Source: WRHT01 sp031550525 (GTDB taxonomy: Bacteria > Desulfobacterota > Desulfovibrionia > Desulfovibrionales > Desulfovibrionaceae). Taken from it: a DNA stretch of 64,000 nt. A program made the translations under genes and the position numbers. Below, in pieces: positions 32,330 through 40,842 of the stretch; position 1 is the stretch's first letter, and each line of letters opens with the position of its first letter. The stretch spans positions 1-64,000 of the forward strand of contig JAVBON010000002.1 of NCBI GenBank assembly GCA_031550525.1, given 5' to 3'. The notes beneath the pieces are model-generated. The model made no database searches and was not told the origin of the DNA. It saw only the letters and a program-made list of their open reading frames with translations.

Positions 32330-33027
32330 GCAAAAATCCCCCTTTGGCGTTGCCCGTGCCTGCAAGGCGGAACAACGCTGATTTGCGCGGATATAAGAAG
32401 TGACACCACGTGCCAACGCACGGAAAAAGACATGGCAAAGCAGCCCGGCGCGGCGCGCAAGGCAGTAAGCCAGACTGGCCTTAACAGCCGGAGGCATGTG
32501 CAGAGAAAAGAAGAAAATAGAAAAAAAGAAAACCGGGTAACATGTGAAAACTACAGACTATTTTCAACAAAAGAACGTAGGCGGATAAGATGGGAACAAA
32601 TATAGAGCATATTCAATTGAATTTTAAAGTATACCATACACCTGCCTAAGTTGCAAGATATAAACTCAAAAAGCAACACCATTACAATTTAACATAGCAA
32701 AATCATTATCAATAAACTTACAAGCCGTTGTAGTTACTGAGAAAGCAATAGTAAAAGTTCCCAAGCATGGCGAGACAGCGCCCGCGCCTTCCAGCCAAGC
32801 GCAACCAAAAATCGGGAGCATAACACCGCCAAATACCACAAATACCGCACAACCAAATGCCGGAAGCGCATAGGCTTATGGGCGGCCACGCCACGCGTTT
32901 ACGCGGATTACCTGATCTTGTGCCTCCGCCGCCAAAGCCCAGCCGCTTTGTCTGGCCAGATTGCGCTGGAGAAATTAAAAGGGTAATCTGCCCTTTTGCC
33001 TGACGCGCCTGAACGGAGTTTAAAACG
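32330..33027. other. AT-rich intergenic region
   Basis: Nearly 700 bases between the phage replication gene and mutT. The centre (32500-32760) is notably AT-rich. Short frames here lack ribosome binding sites and domain signals. This may be the original left boundary of the prophage, but I found no integrase, repressor or convincing direct repeats. Confidence 0.4.
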
Positions 33028-33447
33028 ATGCACCCAGCACTTAACAGGCCTTTGGAGGTAGTTGCGGGTATTATCTGGCAAAAAGGCCGCCTGCTTGCCG
33101 CTTTGCGCCCAATAGGCAAACCGCTTGGCGGATTTTGGGAATTCCCCGGCGGCAAGGTGGAAGCGGGAGAAAGTATGGAAAAAGCCCTAATCCGCGAATT
33201 GCGCGAGGAGCTATCCATAGAGCCCCAAACCGTCTCGTACTGGAAAAGCCTTGGGCACACGTACCCGCATGGCTCTGTATTGCTGCACTTCTTGCACGTT
33301 ACTTCTTTTAAGGGCGAGGCCAAGGCCTTGGAGAATCAATCCTTAAAATGGGTCTACCCGCTTGAGGCTCTGCAAATGAATTTTCTGCCTCCGGATCTTC
33401 CCATTTTGCGGGAACTTGCCGATAAAAACACGGGCTGCAAATACTGA
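33028..33447 (+). CDS. mutT: NUDIX hydrolase, MutT-type 8-oxo-dGTP diphosphatase
   Basis: A 139-residue NUDIX enzyme, with the box GGKVEAGESMEKALIRELRE followed by EL in the correct GX5EX7REUXEEXGU register. The N terminus LEVVAGIIWQKGRLLAALRP and FWEFPGG are typical for MutT/CTP pyrophosphohydrolases that remove oxidised nucleotides. GGAG lies 10 bases before the ATG. It stands alone. Confidence 0.9.
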   Translation: MHPALNRPLEVVAGIIWQKGRLLAALRPIGKPLGGFWEFPGGKVEAGESMEKALIRELREELSIEPQTVSYWKSLGHTYPHGSVLLHFLHVTSFKGEAKALENQSLKWVYPLEALQMNFLPPDLPILRELADKNTGCKY

Positions 33448-33750
33448 GCAGCCCAGATAGTGTAGCCACAATGGTCTTTTTATCTTCAGGCATATGCCAG
33501 AAGGCAAAAATACGTTGAGCACCACATAGCGCCAATAAAAAGGACTTGCGATTTCACAGCACAAGCCCTCAATTTTTCCGGCGCGCCAAAATTCAAAAGT
33601 ACTTGGATAACACCCCAAGTACTTCTTTATTTCTCATGCGCGGACGGGCCGCGTATGACCCGTTTCTTTTGGGTGTAAGGGTAACCACAGCCCGTAAAGT
33701 TACCCCCACAAAATCCCGCCTTTGAGCATAGCCGTCACTCTACATATTGG
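33448..33750. other. Intergenic region after mutT
   Basis: About 300 bases containing one clear hairpin, AAGTACTTGG (33597-33606) with CCAAGTACTT (33615-33624), followed by CTTTATTT, a probable terminator reading rightward. Nothing else is recognised. Confidence 0.5.
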
Positions 33751-34275
33751 TTATTTTAAGATGTTGCGCTCCAAAATTTTCCGCACTTCCGGCAAGGCAT
33801 TGTCCGGCACGGCCCGTTTGGGCAGCAGGGTAAGCTGCTTGGCGGAGCGGTAGAAGATGAACAGGGTGGCGGTTTCGTAAATGCAATCAAACTTGTCCCA
33901 TTTTTCAAAGCCAACGCCCTGACGGCCGTCGCTGGTTTGCTCCACGCCCTCCTCGCTAAGGGTAATGGAGCGCTGCGCGGCCAGCTCGTTGGCGTGATTG
34001 ACTTTGAAGCGCCATACGGCGAACTCGGCTGTGAGCACCATAAAGGGCAACAGGGCGCTGACCAGGGTCAGGCAGCCGTGGGTGACTTTTTCCAGCGGCG
34101 CGATGACTGCGAAGTGCTCCAGAAGGATAATAAGCAGGGCTACGGCCCAGGCGATGCACAGAAAAATAGTCTGACGGCGCTGCCGGGCGAAAGAGTTGAA
34201 GTACATCATCCGGCGATAGTCGGAGATGGTCATTTGAAAGCTGAAAGACAGCGGAACCGGGCTATTTTTGTCCAT
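33751..34275 (-). CDS. YcxB-like membrane protein
   Basis: A 174-residue protein with two transmembrane helices (TIFLCIAWAVALLIILLEHF and TLVSALLPFMVLTAEFAVW) and a soluble C-terminal domain (ITLSEEGVEQTSDGRQGVGF, KWDKFDCIYETATLFIFYRS, LLPKRAVPDN). This is the YcxB pattern: two helices followed by a PH-like domain. Function unknown. It appears monocistronic. Confidence 0.75.
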   Translation of the reverse strand: MDKNSPVPLSFSFQMTISDYRRMMYFNSFARQRRQTIFLCIAWAVALLIILLEHFAVIAPLEKVTHGCLTLVSALLPFMVLTAEFAVWRFKVNHANELAAQRSITLSEEGVEQTSDGRQGVGFEKWDKFDCIYETATLFIFYRSAKQLTLLPKRAVPDNALPEVRKILERNILK

Positions 34276-34383
34276 ACTTGGTTTTCACAAACTCCCGCAT
34301 GATACGGATATTTTATTCGGAGAGCGGCGCAAAAGCGCGGCTCATGCCTTGAATTTTGTAATATAACTCAGCAAGCATTTCCA

Positions 34384-34511
34384 GGGGCTGTCTTTAAAAA
34401 GACGGATTTTGTTCCCTGGCAAGGATGCCTCGATTTTAGGACAGGGATAGTACTCTAATGGTACAGCCCTGGACAAAAAGAAGTGAGCTACAACCTCTTT
34501 AAAAGCAGCTT
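34384..34511. mobile_element. Degenerate MITE-like element, family A, copy 4
   Basis: Starts GGGGCTGTCTTTAAAAAG and shares GGATTTTGTTCCCTGGCAAGGA and GGTACAGCCCTGGACAAAAA with the element at 13826-13974. The right end (AAAAGCAGCTTAA) is eroded, and only the right side has TA. At about 128 bp it has lost some sequence. It lies between the YcxB-like gene and ptsH. This is the only recognisable family A copy with a TIR-B end that is not at a stop codon. Confidence 0.65.
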
Positions 34512-34589
34512 AATCTGGCTCAGGAGTGGGAGCATGGGCTCCAATGAGCGCAGCCGCTTGAGTTACTCCACTCCGGGCGGCGTTTCGTC

Positions 34590-34865
34590 TTACTCGCCGA
34601 ATTTGGACTGAATCAAGGCCACAAGACTGTCGACGGCCAGTTGTTCGTCGTCGCCTTCGGCGCTTATTTCCACATCTTCACCCTGGGAGAGGCCCAAGGT
34701 AAGCAGGTGCACAATGCTTTTGGCGTTGCTTTCAGCGGTATCTTCGCCATGCAGGCGGCGGATGGTGATGTCGGACGCGAATTTATTGGCTTCGGCGATA
34801 AAGTCTGAAGCAGGGCGGGCGTGCAGGCCGGTTACGTTGGCAATGGTGGTTTGCTTGGTATACAT
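34590..34865 (-). CDS. ptsH: PTS phosphocarrier protein HPr
   Basis: A 91-residue HPr. The start at 34865 (MYTKQTTIANVTGLHARPAS) places the phosphorylated His at position 15, as in the family. It accepts phosphate from EI and passes it to EIIA. It is encoded downstream of ptsI and of the sugar-specific EII genes. The regulatory serine region reads NAKSIVHLLTLG. Confidence 0.92.
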   Translation of the reverse strand: MYTKQTTIANVTGLHARPASDFIAEANKFASDITIRRLHGEDTAESNAKSIVHLLTLGLSQGEDVEISAEGDDEQLAVDSLVALIQSKFGE

Positions 34866-34931
34866 GATTTGAACTCTGGGCAAAAAGGTTGATGGTTGTG
34901 CCGCGCGGCTGCGAGCAGGCTACGGCAAGTT

Positions 34932-36653
34932 TTATAAATATTCCCCCAACTCGCCGCGCAAATAGCGCTCCACTTCAGCAGCCGTGCTCATGGAGCAGGC
35001 CTTGGCGGCCAACTCTTCCGCTTTGGCGCGGCTTAGAGCGCGGATAATTTTTTTGCTTTGAGGCACGGCCGAAAGTCCCATGCTTACCTCGTTAATGCCA
35101 AATCCAATGAGCAAGGGCAGAGCCAGCGGGTCGCCCCCCATTTCTCCACACACTGAAAGCGGCTTTCCCGCAGCCTTGAAGGCCGTGGCAGTAAGGCGGA
35201 TAAGCCGGAGAAGGCCCGGATGATATACTTGGTAATAGCCGGATACAGCCTTGTTGGCACGATCCACGGCCAAGGCGTATTGGCAGAGATCGTTCGTGCC
35301 GATGCTGGCGAAATCCACCTCCCGCGCCACTTCATCGGCCATGAGGGCAACGGAGGGAATTTCAATCATAATGCCGACTTTACAATTTTTGGCGTAATTA
35401 ATTCCTTCTGAGGCAAGCTCGCCGGCAGCCGCATCCAGCATGCTTTTGGCCCGCCGCCAGTCGTCAAGGCCGGCCACCATGGGGAACATAATCCACAGGT
35501 TACCATGCGCTCCGGCTCGCAGGGCGGCGCGCAACTGGGTACGAAACACTTCTGGCAGATCAAAGCACAGCCGCAAAGCCCGTTTGCCCAGGAAGGGGTT
35601 TTCCTCGCTGGGGAGCTTGAGGCAGGCGCACTGCTTGTCTCCGCCGATGTCCAGAGTGCGCAGAATTACAGGTTTTTCGCCGAATTCCATGAGCACTTTA
35701 CGGTAAATTTTATACTGCTCTTCTTCCGAGGGCAGGGTCTGGGCGCTCATATATACGAATTCGGTGCGGAACAGGCCCACACCGTCACTGTACCCTGCCC
35801 CGGACAATTCTTCTCGCCCTGCCCCGCCGATGTTGAGCTTGACCTGAATGCGGCCGCCGTCCGCCATAACCGGCTCTTTGTCCATATACAGGGCGGTTTC
35901 TTCAACCTTACGGCGATAATCCGCGGCTCGTGCCCGCGCATCAGACAACTCCTCAGGGTCAGGCGAGGTCACCACTACACCTTCCACGGCGTCCACTATA
36001 ACGGTTGCGCCGTCTTGCAGCAGGCTCATGGCGTCCTTGACGCCAAGCAGGGCAGGCAGACCATAGCCTCGGGCGAGAATGGCCGTGTGCGAGGTGGCGC
36101 CGCCAACTTCGGTGACAATGCCTAAAACATTGTTCCGATCCAGAGCGGCTGTGTCCGAAGGGAAGAGATCCTCGGCCACCAAAATGACTGGTCTGCCTAT
36201 ATCCGAGAGATTTACCTCAGGCAGCCCTTTGAGATTGCGCAGCAACCGGTTGCGCACATCCAGCATGTCCGTGGCCCGCTCGCGCACAAGCTCGTCTTTA
36301 ACCTTAAGAAGCATGTCTATATAATGGCTGTATACTTTATGCACGGCCCAATCAGCGCAGGCGTGGTCTTTATGCACGGCTTTTTTAATGTCGCCGTGTA
36401 CGGCCACGTCGTTAAGAATATCCAAATGGGCCTGAAAAATTTTGGCTTTATCCAGAGCCTGCCCGGACAGTCTGGCTATAAGCCTCTCCAGTTCCGCGCC
36501 GGACAAAGCTTTGCCGGTTTCATAGCGAGCGAACTCGCTATCCGCTTCACCTTCACGGATCAGAGTGTTGGTGACTTCTGGAGAAAACGGCCGGTAACGA
36601 AAAACTTCTCCAATGACAATACCTTTAGAAACAGGATTACCCTGATATTTCAT
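34932..36653 (-). CDS. ptsI: PTS phosphoenolpyruvate-protein phosphotransferase, enzyme I
   Basis: A 573-residue EI of normal length. The active-site His is residue 189 in EVGGATSHTAILARG, the same number as in the enteric enzyme. The C-terminal PEP-binding barrel has GVGLFRTEFVYM, LRTLDIGGDKQ, FASIGTNDLCQYALAVDR and the catalytic Cys block LSVCGEMGGDP. It starts the phosphate relay from PEP. It lies between the IIC gene and ptsH in an operon-like run of six genes. Confidence 0.96.
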   Translation of the reverse strand: MKYQGNPVSKGIVIGEVFRYRPFSPEVTNTLIREGEADSEFARYETGKALSGAELERLIARLSGQALDKAKIFQAHLDILNDVAVHGDIKKAVHKDHACADWAVHKVYSHYIDMLLKVKDELVRERATDMLDVRNRLLRNLKGLPEVNLSDIGRPVILVAEDLFPSDTAALDRNNVLGIVTEVGGATSHTAILARGYGLPALLGVKDAMSLLQDGATVIVDAVEGVVVTSPDPEELSDARARAADYRRKVEETALYMDKEPVMADGGRIQVKLNIGGAGREELSGAGYSDGVGLFRTEFVYMSAQTLPSEEEQYKIYRKVLMEFGEKPVILRTLDIGGDKQCACLKLPSEENPFLGKRALRLCFDLPEVFRTQLRAALRAGAHGNLWIMFPMVAGLDDWRRAKSMLDAAAGELASEGINYAKNCKVGIMIEIPSVALMADEVAREVDFASIGTNDLCQYALAVDRANKAVSGYYQVYHPGLLRLIRLTATAFKAAGKPLSVCGEMGGDPLALPLLIGFGINEVSMGLSAVPQSKKIIRALSRAKAEELAAKACSMSTAAEVERYLRGELGEYL

Positions 36654-36746
36654 GCGGGTCTCCTTTATTACGCTAAACTGGGTATGGGCGGCAGCCGCGC
36701 TGGAACAGGCGGCTGCCCCTGTTCCAGCGCGGCTGAGCCGCCAAAA

Positions 36747-38180
36747 TCATGCGGCTGTGGTCGCCCCGCCGCCGGGGTTTTCAGCCTGCCTCTCCACCCA
36801 ACCGTGGATACGGTCGCGGTTTTTGCGCACCAACACATAGCAGATAATATAGACAATGACCGCAATGCCTATGGTTACAGGGTTGCCGTTGACAAAAGCC
36901 AGAAACAAAATGGCCCCGGCCGGGTTACACAGTATGGCAAAGCTGGTGATCATCATAATTCCGGCGCCCAGTTCAACACCACCAACACCTTTGGCCACTT
37001 CGGTGAAAATGGGGCCAGTGGCCGTACCGCCGTAAAGACCGATACTCAGCCAGATTGCGCCGGAAATAACGGTTTTGATGATGTTGCCGTTGGAGGCGGC
37101 CACAATAGGTTGAATAACGTAAGGCACGGCCACCAAGTCAATCATGGGCAGCACCTGGTTGCCGGGCAGCACAAAGGAGAGCAGCAGCACGATGGGCATG
37201 AGCACTATGCCGGAAATGAGTGTGGCCGGCTCACCGTAGCCGGTGGCGTCGTTAACGGCCAGATACCAGTCGCCTAAAGCGCCGCCTTTTTTCTTGGCGG
37301 TTTTTTTGGAAGCTTCGGTAATGGCTGTGAAGGCGCCCGCGAAAATGCCTGAAATTTTGGGAAACACAGCCATGACCGAGGCTGTGGCGATGCCGCAGGA
37401 GGTAATGGAGCCCCAGGCGGCCAAGGTGTCGATTTTGGTGATGTTGCCGATAAAGCCTATGAGCAGCCCCAAGAGCAGCCCCAGGGTCATGGGCTCGCCA
37501 ATAAAGCCAAGTTTGGCCCTAAAGCTTTCCGGGTCGGACTTGATTTTATAAAGACCGATGCGGTCCAGCAGCCAGTTCATGACTATGGCGTAAGGGGCTA
37601 CGCCAACAGTGTGCAGGGAAGCTATGGTGCACTGGGGATACTTATAATAAGTGGACCAGCGTTTCTGGATAACTTCCGCGCACATGAGGGTATAAAGCTG
37701 CATGGTAACCATGGCCGCCAGCGCCAGGGTAATGTTGTCGCTGGACAGATAGATTACAGAGCCCCAGGCCATGTAGGAGTAATTGTTCCACAAATCCCCA
37801 GCCTGGAAGACGTTGGTATAGCGGGTAAGGAACAGCACTATCTGGATGAACAGGCACAGGCCCACGAAAATCATGCCTATTCTCGTGGAGTAGGCTATAA
37901 CCGCCGCATTCTGCCAACCCATATCATATACGGGCAGTTGTATGCCGGTGTCCTTTACCATCTGCTCAATAACCGGGTTGACGATGGGCGAAAACGCTCC
38001 GATGATCAGCATGAAGCCCATAAGCCCCACACCGGCGGAAAGAGCGGACATAAATGCCTTTTTGGGCGTAACTTTCAGGCACAGCGCGATGATGTACAGC
38101 ACCACGGGCACAAACACCGCCGGGCCAAAGGTGTCAAAAAAGCTTTTTATTGCGTTAAAAAAGGTACTATCCATAACCAC
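36747..38180 (-). CDS. gatC: PTS galactitol-type EIIC permease
   Basis: A 477-residue membrane permease with about 10-12 hydrophobic segments. It begins FFNAIKSFFDTFGPAVFVPV and has IGAFSPIVNPVIEQMVKDTG, YDMGWQNAAVIAYSTRIGM, GYGEPATLISGIVLMPIVLL and FAILCNPAGAILFLAFVNGN, the signature of the galactitol (Gat) superfamily of IIC proteins. It transports and phosphorylates a polyol or sugar with the separate IIA and IIB subunits encoded upstream. The true substrate is not evident; family members take galactitol, arabitol or related sugars. Confidence 0.88.
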   Translation of the reverse strand: MVMDSTFFNAIKSFFDTFGPAVFVPVVLYIIALCLKVTPKKAFMSALSAGVGLMGFMLIIGAFSPIVNPVIEQMVKDTGIQLPVYDMGWQNAAVIAYSTRIGMIFVGLCLFIQIVLFLTRYTNVFQAGDLWNNYSYMAWGSVIYLSSDNITLALAAMVTMQLYTLMCAEVIQKRWSTYYKYPQCTIASLHTVGVAPYAIVMNWLLDRIGLYKIKSDPESFRAKLGFIGEPMTLGLLLGLLIGFIGNITKIDTLAAWGSITSCGIATASVMAVFPKISGIFAGAFTAITEASKKTAKKKGGALGDWYLAVNDATGYGEPATLISGIVLMPIVLLLSFVLPGNQVLPMIDLVAVPYVIQPIVAASNGNIIKTVISGAIWLSIGLYGGTATGPIFTEVAKGVGGVELGAGIMMITSFAILCNPAGAILFLAFVNGNPVTIGIAVIVYIICYVLVRKNRDRIHGWVERQAENPGGGATTAA

Positions 38181-38213
38181 GCCTCCTGCTGTGATATTTA
38201 ATCCGGCTGTAAA

Positions 38214-38516
38214 TTACTTTCCCGCGGCCTTAAGGTGGCTTAGGGCTTGTTCCATAAATTCCTCTTCGCCAAGGCCGGTAATAAGGCCCATGGCGTTTAG
38301 GGCCGGCACGCCGCAATTATCGTGAATGGGGCTGGAGTAAGCGATCAGGTCGAATTTTTCCCGCATGCAGTAGCCCTCCAGTTCGCTTGGGTTGGCCTCC
38401 ACCGTTTGTACGTCATAGCCGTGCTCGCTGAACATTTCCTTGAGCTTGTGGGCGACCATGGACGAAGTGACCACGCCGGAACCGCAGATGGACAAGATTT
38501 TAATTTTAGTGCCCAT
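38214..38516 (-). CDS. gatB: PTS galactitol-type EIIB component
   Basis: A 100-residue IIB protein with the phosphorylated Cys at position 11 (IKILSICGSGVVTSS), the Gat-type P-loop. The rest (VAHKLKEMFSEHGYDVQTVE) fits the family. It passes phosphate from IIA to the substrate bound in IIC. It lies between the IIA and IIC genes. Confidence 0.9.
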   Translation of the reverse strand: MGTKIKILSICGSGVVTSSMVAHKLKEMFSEHGYDVQTVEANPSELEGYCMREKFDLIAYSSPIHDNCGVPALNAMGLITGLGEEEFMEQALSHLKAAGK

Positions 38517-38570
38517 AAAAAATTACCTCATAGTTGGTTTGTTTTTCAAAAGTATTTGGTTGCTCCTATA

Positions 38571-39029
38571 TTAATTTTTCAAGGCCGCACCAAGCAGTTC
38601 CATCACTCGCTCCGCGCTGTCCGCGTCCCTGATGCCCAAAAGCAGTTCGTCATTTTGCAAGATCTTCATGATTTTTCTGATCTGGCCGAGTTGTTCCTTA
38701 GGGTCACTAATAGCCAGCATAAAAATGAGCTGCGGATGGAGGACAATGTCCGGAGTGCCCATCTGCCGGAATTCGACGGGTTCTTTAAGCACTCCAACAG
38801 CCATGCACGGCTCGATTACATGCTCAGCCATGGTGTGAGGCAGGGCGATGTCAAAGACCTTGGCCGGAATGCCAGTGGGATAGTTTTTTTCACGCTCCAG
38901 CACTGCTTCCACAAAAGATTCCCGCACCAACCCTTCCGCCAGCATAAGCCCGGCCAAAGCGCGCATGGCCTCTTCAGCGGAGGATTCTTCCATTCCCACC
39001 AATATCAGTTCTTTTTTTAGCATGGACAT
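38571..39029 (-). CDS. gatA: PTS EIIA component (fructose/galactitol type)
   Basis: A 152-residue IIA (start MSMLKK at 39029 or the in-frame ATG at 39023). The active-site His is in KVFDIALPHTMAEHVIEPCM. Its pattern is PTS_EIIA_2, as in GatA and FruA domains. It accepts phosphate from HPr. The aldolase gene lies upstream in the same direction. Confidence 0.9.
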   Translation of the reverse strand: MSMLKKELILVGMEESSAEEAMRALAGLMLAEGLVRESFVEAVLEREKNYPTGIPAKVFDIALPHTMAEHVIEPCMAVGVLKEPVEFRQMGTPDIVLHPQLIFMLAISDPKEQLGQIRKIMKILQNDELLLGIRDADSAERVMELLGAALKN

Positions 39030-39056
39030 GATTTGTCCTTTAACTGTTTGGGTTAG

Positions 39057-39788
39057 TTACATGTTGGGCAAAATATCGGTAAGATTTTGCGGCTCGTCAC
39101 AGCTTAAGGGCATTTTCACCGGCCTCATGCCCTTTTTCACGCTAATATCATAAAGCTCTGACAACTGGCTGTTACACAGCGGCCGCATCTGCCCCATGAG
39201 GCGGTTTACGAACATGAATTTGGCGTACATTTCCATAATTTCCATGCGGTAGTACGCTTCCTGCAAATCGCGCCCCCAGGCCAGGGCGCCATGGTTAGCC
39301 AAAATCACGGCATTATAATCATTGCAGAACGGGGCTATGCTGTCGGGCACGTCATAGGTGCCCGGCTTGGCGTAATGGGCTACAGGCACGGCGCCCAGGG
39401 CCATCATGGGCTCAGCCAGCATGGGGGCGTCCAGAGCAATGCCTGCAATGCCGAAGGAAGTAGCGTATAGAGGGTGGCAATGCACCACGGCGCGGATGGC
39501 GCGGTTTTCCATATACACGCGCAAATGCATTTTGGCTTCGGATGAGGGAATACCGTGGCCTTCCAGCACAGTGCCGTCCAACTTTATTTTTATGAGCGCG
39601 GCGGTGGTCAGCTTACCCTTGCTCAGGTCAGCCGGCGTAATCCACAAAGTGTCGGGCGAGACCAGAGCGGACAGGTTGCCGTCCGTGGCAATTACAAAAC
39701 CTTTATCAGCCACGCAACGCCCGTATTCAACTATCTGCTCTTTGGCTTCCTTGTCTGAGGGAAAAGGAGTGGGTGGAGCGTCATGCAT
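39057..39788 (-). CDS. Class II aldolase/adducin family sugar-phosphate aldolase
   Basis: A 243-residue zinc aldolase of the FucA/AraD fold. It has KGFVIATDGNLSALVSPDTL, then zinc ligands VHCHPLYATSFGIA and a distal NHGALAWGRDLQEAYYRMEI. Such enzymes split ketose 1-phosphates to dihydroxyacetone phosphate plus an aldehyde, or epimerise pentulose phosphates. As first gene of the PTS operon, it should act on the sugar phosphate made by the transporter. There is no sugar-alcohol dehydrogenase nearby, so the substrate may be a ketose. GGAG precedes the ATG. Confidence 0.85.
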   Translation of the reverse strand: MHDAPPTPFPSDKEAKEQIVEYGRCVADKGFVIATDGNLSALVSPDTLWITPADLSKGKLTTAALIKIKLDGTVLEGHGIPSSEAKMHLRVYMENRAIRAVVHCHPLYATSFGIAGIALDAPMLAEPMMALGAVPVAHYAKPGTYDVPDSIAPFCNDYNAVILANHGALAWGRDLQEAYYRMEIMEMYAKFMFVNRLMGQMRPLCNSQLSELYDISVKKGMRPVKMPLSCDEPQNLTDILPNM

Positions 39789-39860
39789 TTCCGGCTTCTC
39801 CTTATCAGCTTATTTTTGAAAATCCTAAACGGGCTTTCAAAGTCAATTTATTTTTAGGCC

Positions 39861-39897
39861 TGGAACAGACTTTTTGGGTGTGAGTATGATTGTTCCA
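39861..39897. promoter_or_regulatory. Candidate DeoR operator palindrome
   Basis: TGGAACA (39861-39867) and TGTTCCA (39891-39897) form a perfect 7-bp inverted pair with a 23-base spacer, in the divergent region between the PTS operon and the deoR gene. The location downstream of a candidate promoter for the operon suits repression by the neighbouring regulator. Confidence 0.4.
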
Positions 39898-39920
39898 AGG
39901 TTTATACCTTATTCATTTTG

Positions 39921-39951
39921 ATTGTATGCTAAATTTATGTGGTTTTGTCAA
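39921..39951 (-). promoter_or_regulatory. Candidate promoter for the PTS operon
   Basis: On the minus strand TTGACA (39946-39951) is followed after 19 bases by TACAAT (39921-39926). The hexamers are good but the spacer is two bases longer than optimum. It would transcribe the aldolase and PTS genes, with the palindrome just downstream. Confidence 0.4.
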
Positions 39952-40042
39952 TAAAACATTTTGATTCTCCAATTTTTTTGTGTGGATTTATTTGGTAGTT
40001 CGAGCTATCGTCTAGTGTAAATTCACTTGGAGAGGTTTTTTC

Positions 40043-40810
40043 ATGTTGCCAGTCACCCGCAGACAGAAGATCAAAGAATATGTGCAGGAAAAGAAAAGCG
40101 CCACAGTGCTGGCTCTGGCAGCCTTGCATGGCGTTACTGACGAAACCATCCGGCGCGATTTGAAGGTTTTGGAAGGAGAAGGCGCCCTCATGCGCACCTA
40201 TGGCGGGGCCTTTCTGCAGACCGGCGTGGAAAATCTGGTGGAAGCCGATTTGCGGGCAGATATCTATGTGGACAATAAAAAACGGATTGCCGCCACCTGC
40301 CGGGGCCTGATTCAGAATGGCGACACCCTCTTTCTGGATAACTCCACCACCTGTTTTTACATTGCCCAAGCCGTGGAGGACATGCGCCTGACTATTGTCA
40401 CCAACTCGCTGACCATTATGAACCAGTTGGCGCTAAAGGAGAATTTGCGCCTAATCAGCACAGGCGGCGTGTTTTCTCATTCGGAGAAGGCCTTTTACGG
40501 TTCCGCCACGGTGAACACTCTAATGGAGTATTATGTCGACAAAGCCTTTATTTCTTGCCGCTCTTTATCCATTGAGCACGGCATCACCGATTCCATGGAA
40601 CGCTGGAACAGGGTACGCCAAGCCGCAGTTAAACGTTCCAAGCAAACCTATCTGGCGGCCGACTTTTCCAAATTCAATGAAACTTCGTTTATGCGTCTGT
40701 GTGGGTTTGACAGCATCGCGGCTATTATTACCGACAAACCCCTGGGCGAGGAGTGGCACACTGCCATGGCCCGCTGGAATTGCAAGGTTTTTGATCAACC
40801 GGTTGCCTGA
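40043..40810 (+). CDS. DeoR family transcriptional regulator
   Basis: A 255-residue DeoR/GlpR regulator. The N-terminal HTH is RRQKIKEYVQEKKSATVLAL with recognition helix TDETIRRDLKVLEGEGALMR. The C-terminal sugar-phosphate sensor has LFLDNSTTCFYIAQ, VTNSLTIMNQL, LISTGGVF and YLAADFSKFN. It is divergent from the PTS operon, and a sugar phosphate of the pathway is the likely inducer. The ATG follows TTGGAGAGG. Confidence 0.93.
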   Translation: MLPVTRRQKIKEYVQEKKSATVLALAALHGVTDETIRRDLKVLEGEGALMRTYGGAFLQTGVENLVEADLRADIYVDNKKRIAATCRGLIQNGDTLFLDNSTTCFYIAQAVEDMRLTIVTNSLTIMNQLALKENLRLISTGGVFSHSEKAFYGSATVNTLMEYYVDKAFISCRSLSIEHGITDSMERWNRVRQAAVKRSKQTYLAADFSKFNETSFMRLCGFDSIAAIITDKPLGEEWHTAMARWNCKVFDQPVA

Positions 40811-40842
40811 GCGGCGCCGGGGTAACTTAGGGAGGTCGGTTT

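Noticed and set aside
32285..32605. 106-codon plus frame over the start of the replication gene
   Set aside because: Overlaps the better-supported minus-strand gene and has no family resemblance or ribosome binding site.
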